DNA from: Hydrogenothermaceae bacterium
GTDB lineage: Bacteria > Aquificota > Aquificae > Hydrogenothermales > Hydrogenothermaceae
Direction: 5' to 3'
Assembly (NCBI GenBank): GCA_026984415.1
Contig: JALSSE010000447.1
Span: 1 to 6,639, forward strand
DNA: 6,639 nucleotides
The position numbers and the translations under genes are program-made. This document shows, piece after piece, positions 6,039 through 6,639 of this stretch. Position 1 is the stretch's first letter; every line of letters starts with the position of its first letter. The notes below the pieces were generated by a model. That model did not search any database. It was not told the DNA's origin and was given only the letters and a program-made list of their open reading frames with translations.

Positions 6039-6458
6039 ATGGTAAAAAAAATAATTGCTATAATCTTTCTAATATGTATTCAAAGCTACGGAGAACAGAT
6101 ACTTATTATTGGAAATAAAAAATTACCTGCTGACCATTTATCCCGTTATGAAGTTAAACTGATTTTTCTAAAAAAGAAATTATTTATAAAAGGAGTAAGG
6201 TTAGTTCCTGTAAATCTATCTCCATTTAACCCTTTAAGAAAAAAATTCAATAAATATATTTTAAAAATGGATAATGAGCAGTTAAATTTATACTGGAACA
6301 ATATGTACTTTAACGGTATTGACCCACCTGTTGTTCTATCTTCCCAAAGGGCTGTTGTAGAATTTGTTTCAAAAATAAAAGGTGGAATAGGGTATATAAC
6401 TCCTAAATATTTAAACAATAAGGTAAAAGTTCTACTGGTGGTTGATACAGATGAGTAA
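6039..6458 (+). CDS. Small PstS-like periplasmic substrate-binding protein
   Basis: The 139-residue protein starts at ATG 6039, 2 nt after the porin stop and with no clear ribosome-binding site, so its translation probably depends on ribosomes finishing the porin. Residues 1-18 are a signal peptide (VKKIIAIIFLICIQSYG), which places the mature protein in the periplasm. The remainder fits the single-lobe PstS-like family: LSRYEVKLIFLKKKLF (34-49), GVRLVPVNLSP (52-62), YWNNMYFNG around Trp86, and GGIGYI at 115-120, which corresponds to the PGAIGYV block of phosphate-binding proteins. It is far shorter than a true PstS (about 320 residues), and no ABC transporter genes are seen nearby. A role in sensing or presenting an oxyanion-like ligand to the porin or to a signalling protein is therefore more likely than transport as a classic PstS. 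The ligand is unknown. Confidence 0.78.
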   Translation: MVKKIIAIIFLICIQSYGEQILIIGNKKLPADHLSRYEVKLIFLKKKLFIKGVRLVPVNLSPFNPLRKKFNKYILKMDNEQLNLYWNNMYFNGIDPPVVLSSQRAVVEFVSKIKGGIGYITPKYLNNKVKVLLVVDTDE

Positions 6459-6639
6459 AACAATACTTATAGTTGATGATGAAAAAATAAATAGAGTTTT
6501 AATAAAAAAAATTATTTCACGGATAAACAACAAAAAAATAACAATAATTGAAGCTGAAACAGGAAGTGAAGCTGTAAGCTTATTGGAAAAACACAAATTT
6601 GATGTTGTCCTGTTAGATTTACTTTTACCAGATGTAAAC
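6451..6639 (+). CDS. Response regulator receiver domain (3' end outside window)
   Basis: The gene starts at ATG 6451, overlapping the end of the binding-protein gene by 8 bp (ATGAGTAA), with GGTGG at 6437-6441 as ribosome-binding site. The 63 visible residues are the first half of a CheY-like receiver: TILIVDDEK supplies the acidic pocket (D9, D10), and VVLLDLLLPD contains the expected phospho-acceptor D56. The output domain lies beyond the window, so it cannot be said whether this is a DNA-binding regulator, a diguanylate cyclase or the receiver of a hybrid kinase. Tight coupling to the porin and binding-protein genes suggests a signalling role linked to them. Confidence 0.92.
   Translation, partial: MSKTILIVDDEKINRVLIKKIISRINNKKITIIEAETGSEAVSLLEKHKFDVVLLDLLLPDVN

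Noticed and set aside
6146..6463. 105-residue - strand frame over the binding-protein gene
   Set aside because: It is antisense to a gene with a convincing signal peptide and PstS-like motifs.

Overview
The window is a low-GC, A-rich stretch of bacterial chromosome from a Gram-negative-type organism: it encodes an outer-membrane beta-barrel, a lipoprotein and a sigma-54 activator. The AT-rich codon use, the style of the AroE C-terminus, many non-ATG starts and the multiheme cytochrome suggest a member of the Aquificota (Sulfurihydrogenibium/Persephonella-like). That placement is an inference from resemblance; no marker gene in the window proves it.

Layout, all genes on the + strand. (1) 2-466: the 3' end of aroE (shikimate dehydrogenase). 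(2) 511-993 and 987-2318: an overlapping two-gene regulatory pair, a short histidine-kinase-like DHp protein that stops before the ATP-binding G boxes, and a complete NtrC-type sigma-54-dependent response regulator. (3) 2319-2541: a regulatory intergenic region with two 17-bp palindromes of the form TGTAT-N7-ATACA. A third, nearly identical copy lies in the 3' end of the regulator gene. A sigma-54-like -24/-12 element precedes the next gene. (4) 2542-4839: a 765-residue lipoprotein with an Asp/Asn-rich linker and nine CXXCH haem-binding motifs, closed by a strong intrinsic terminator at 4861-4891. (5) 4939-6036: an outer-membrane porin-like protein that appears to start at an ATT codon. It is followed, 2 nt later, by a small PstS-like periplasmic binding protein (6039-6458), and then, with an 8-bp overlap, by a response-regulator receiver domain cut by the window edge (6451-6639).

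Proposed working model (inference): the DHp protein passes phosphoryl groups to, or otherwise controls, the NtrC-type regulator. The regulator binds the three palindromes as upstream activating sites and drives the nine-haem lipoprotein cytochrome from the sigma-54-like promoter. The porin, binding protein and response regulator form a second transcription unit. They may be a sensory/transport cassette, or the porin may be a partner of the surface cytochrome. The most notable observation is the set of three matching palindromes; the truncated kinase and the ATT start are next.
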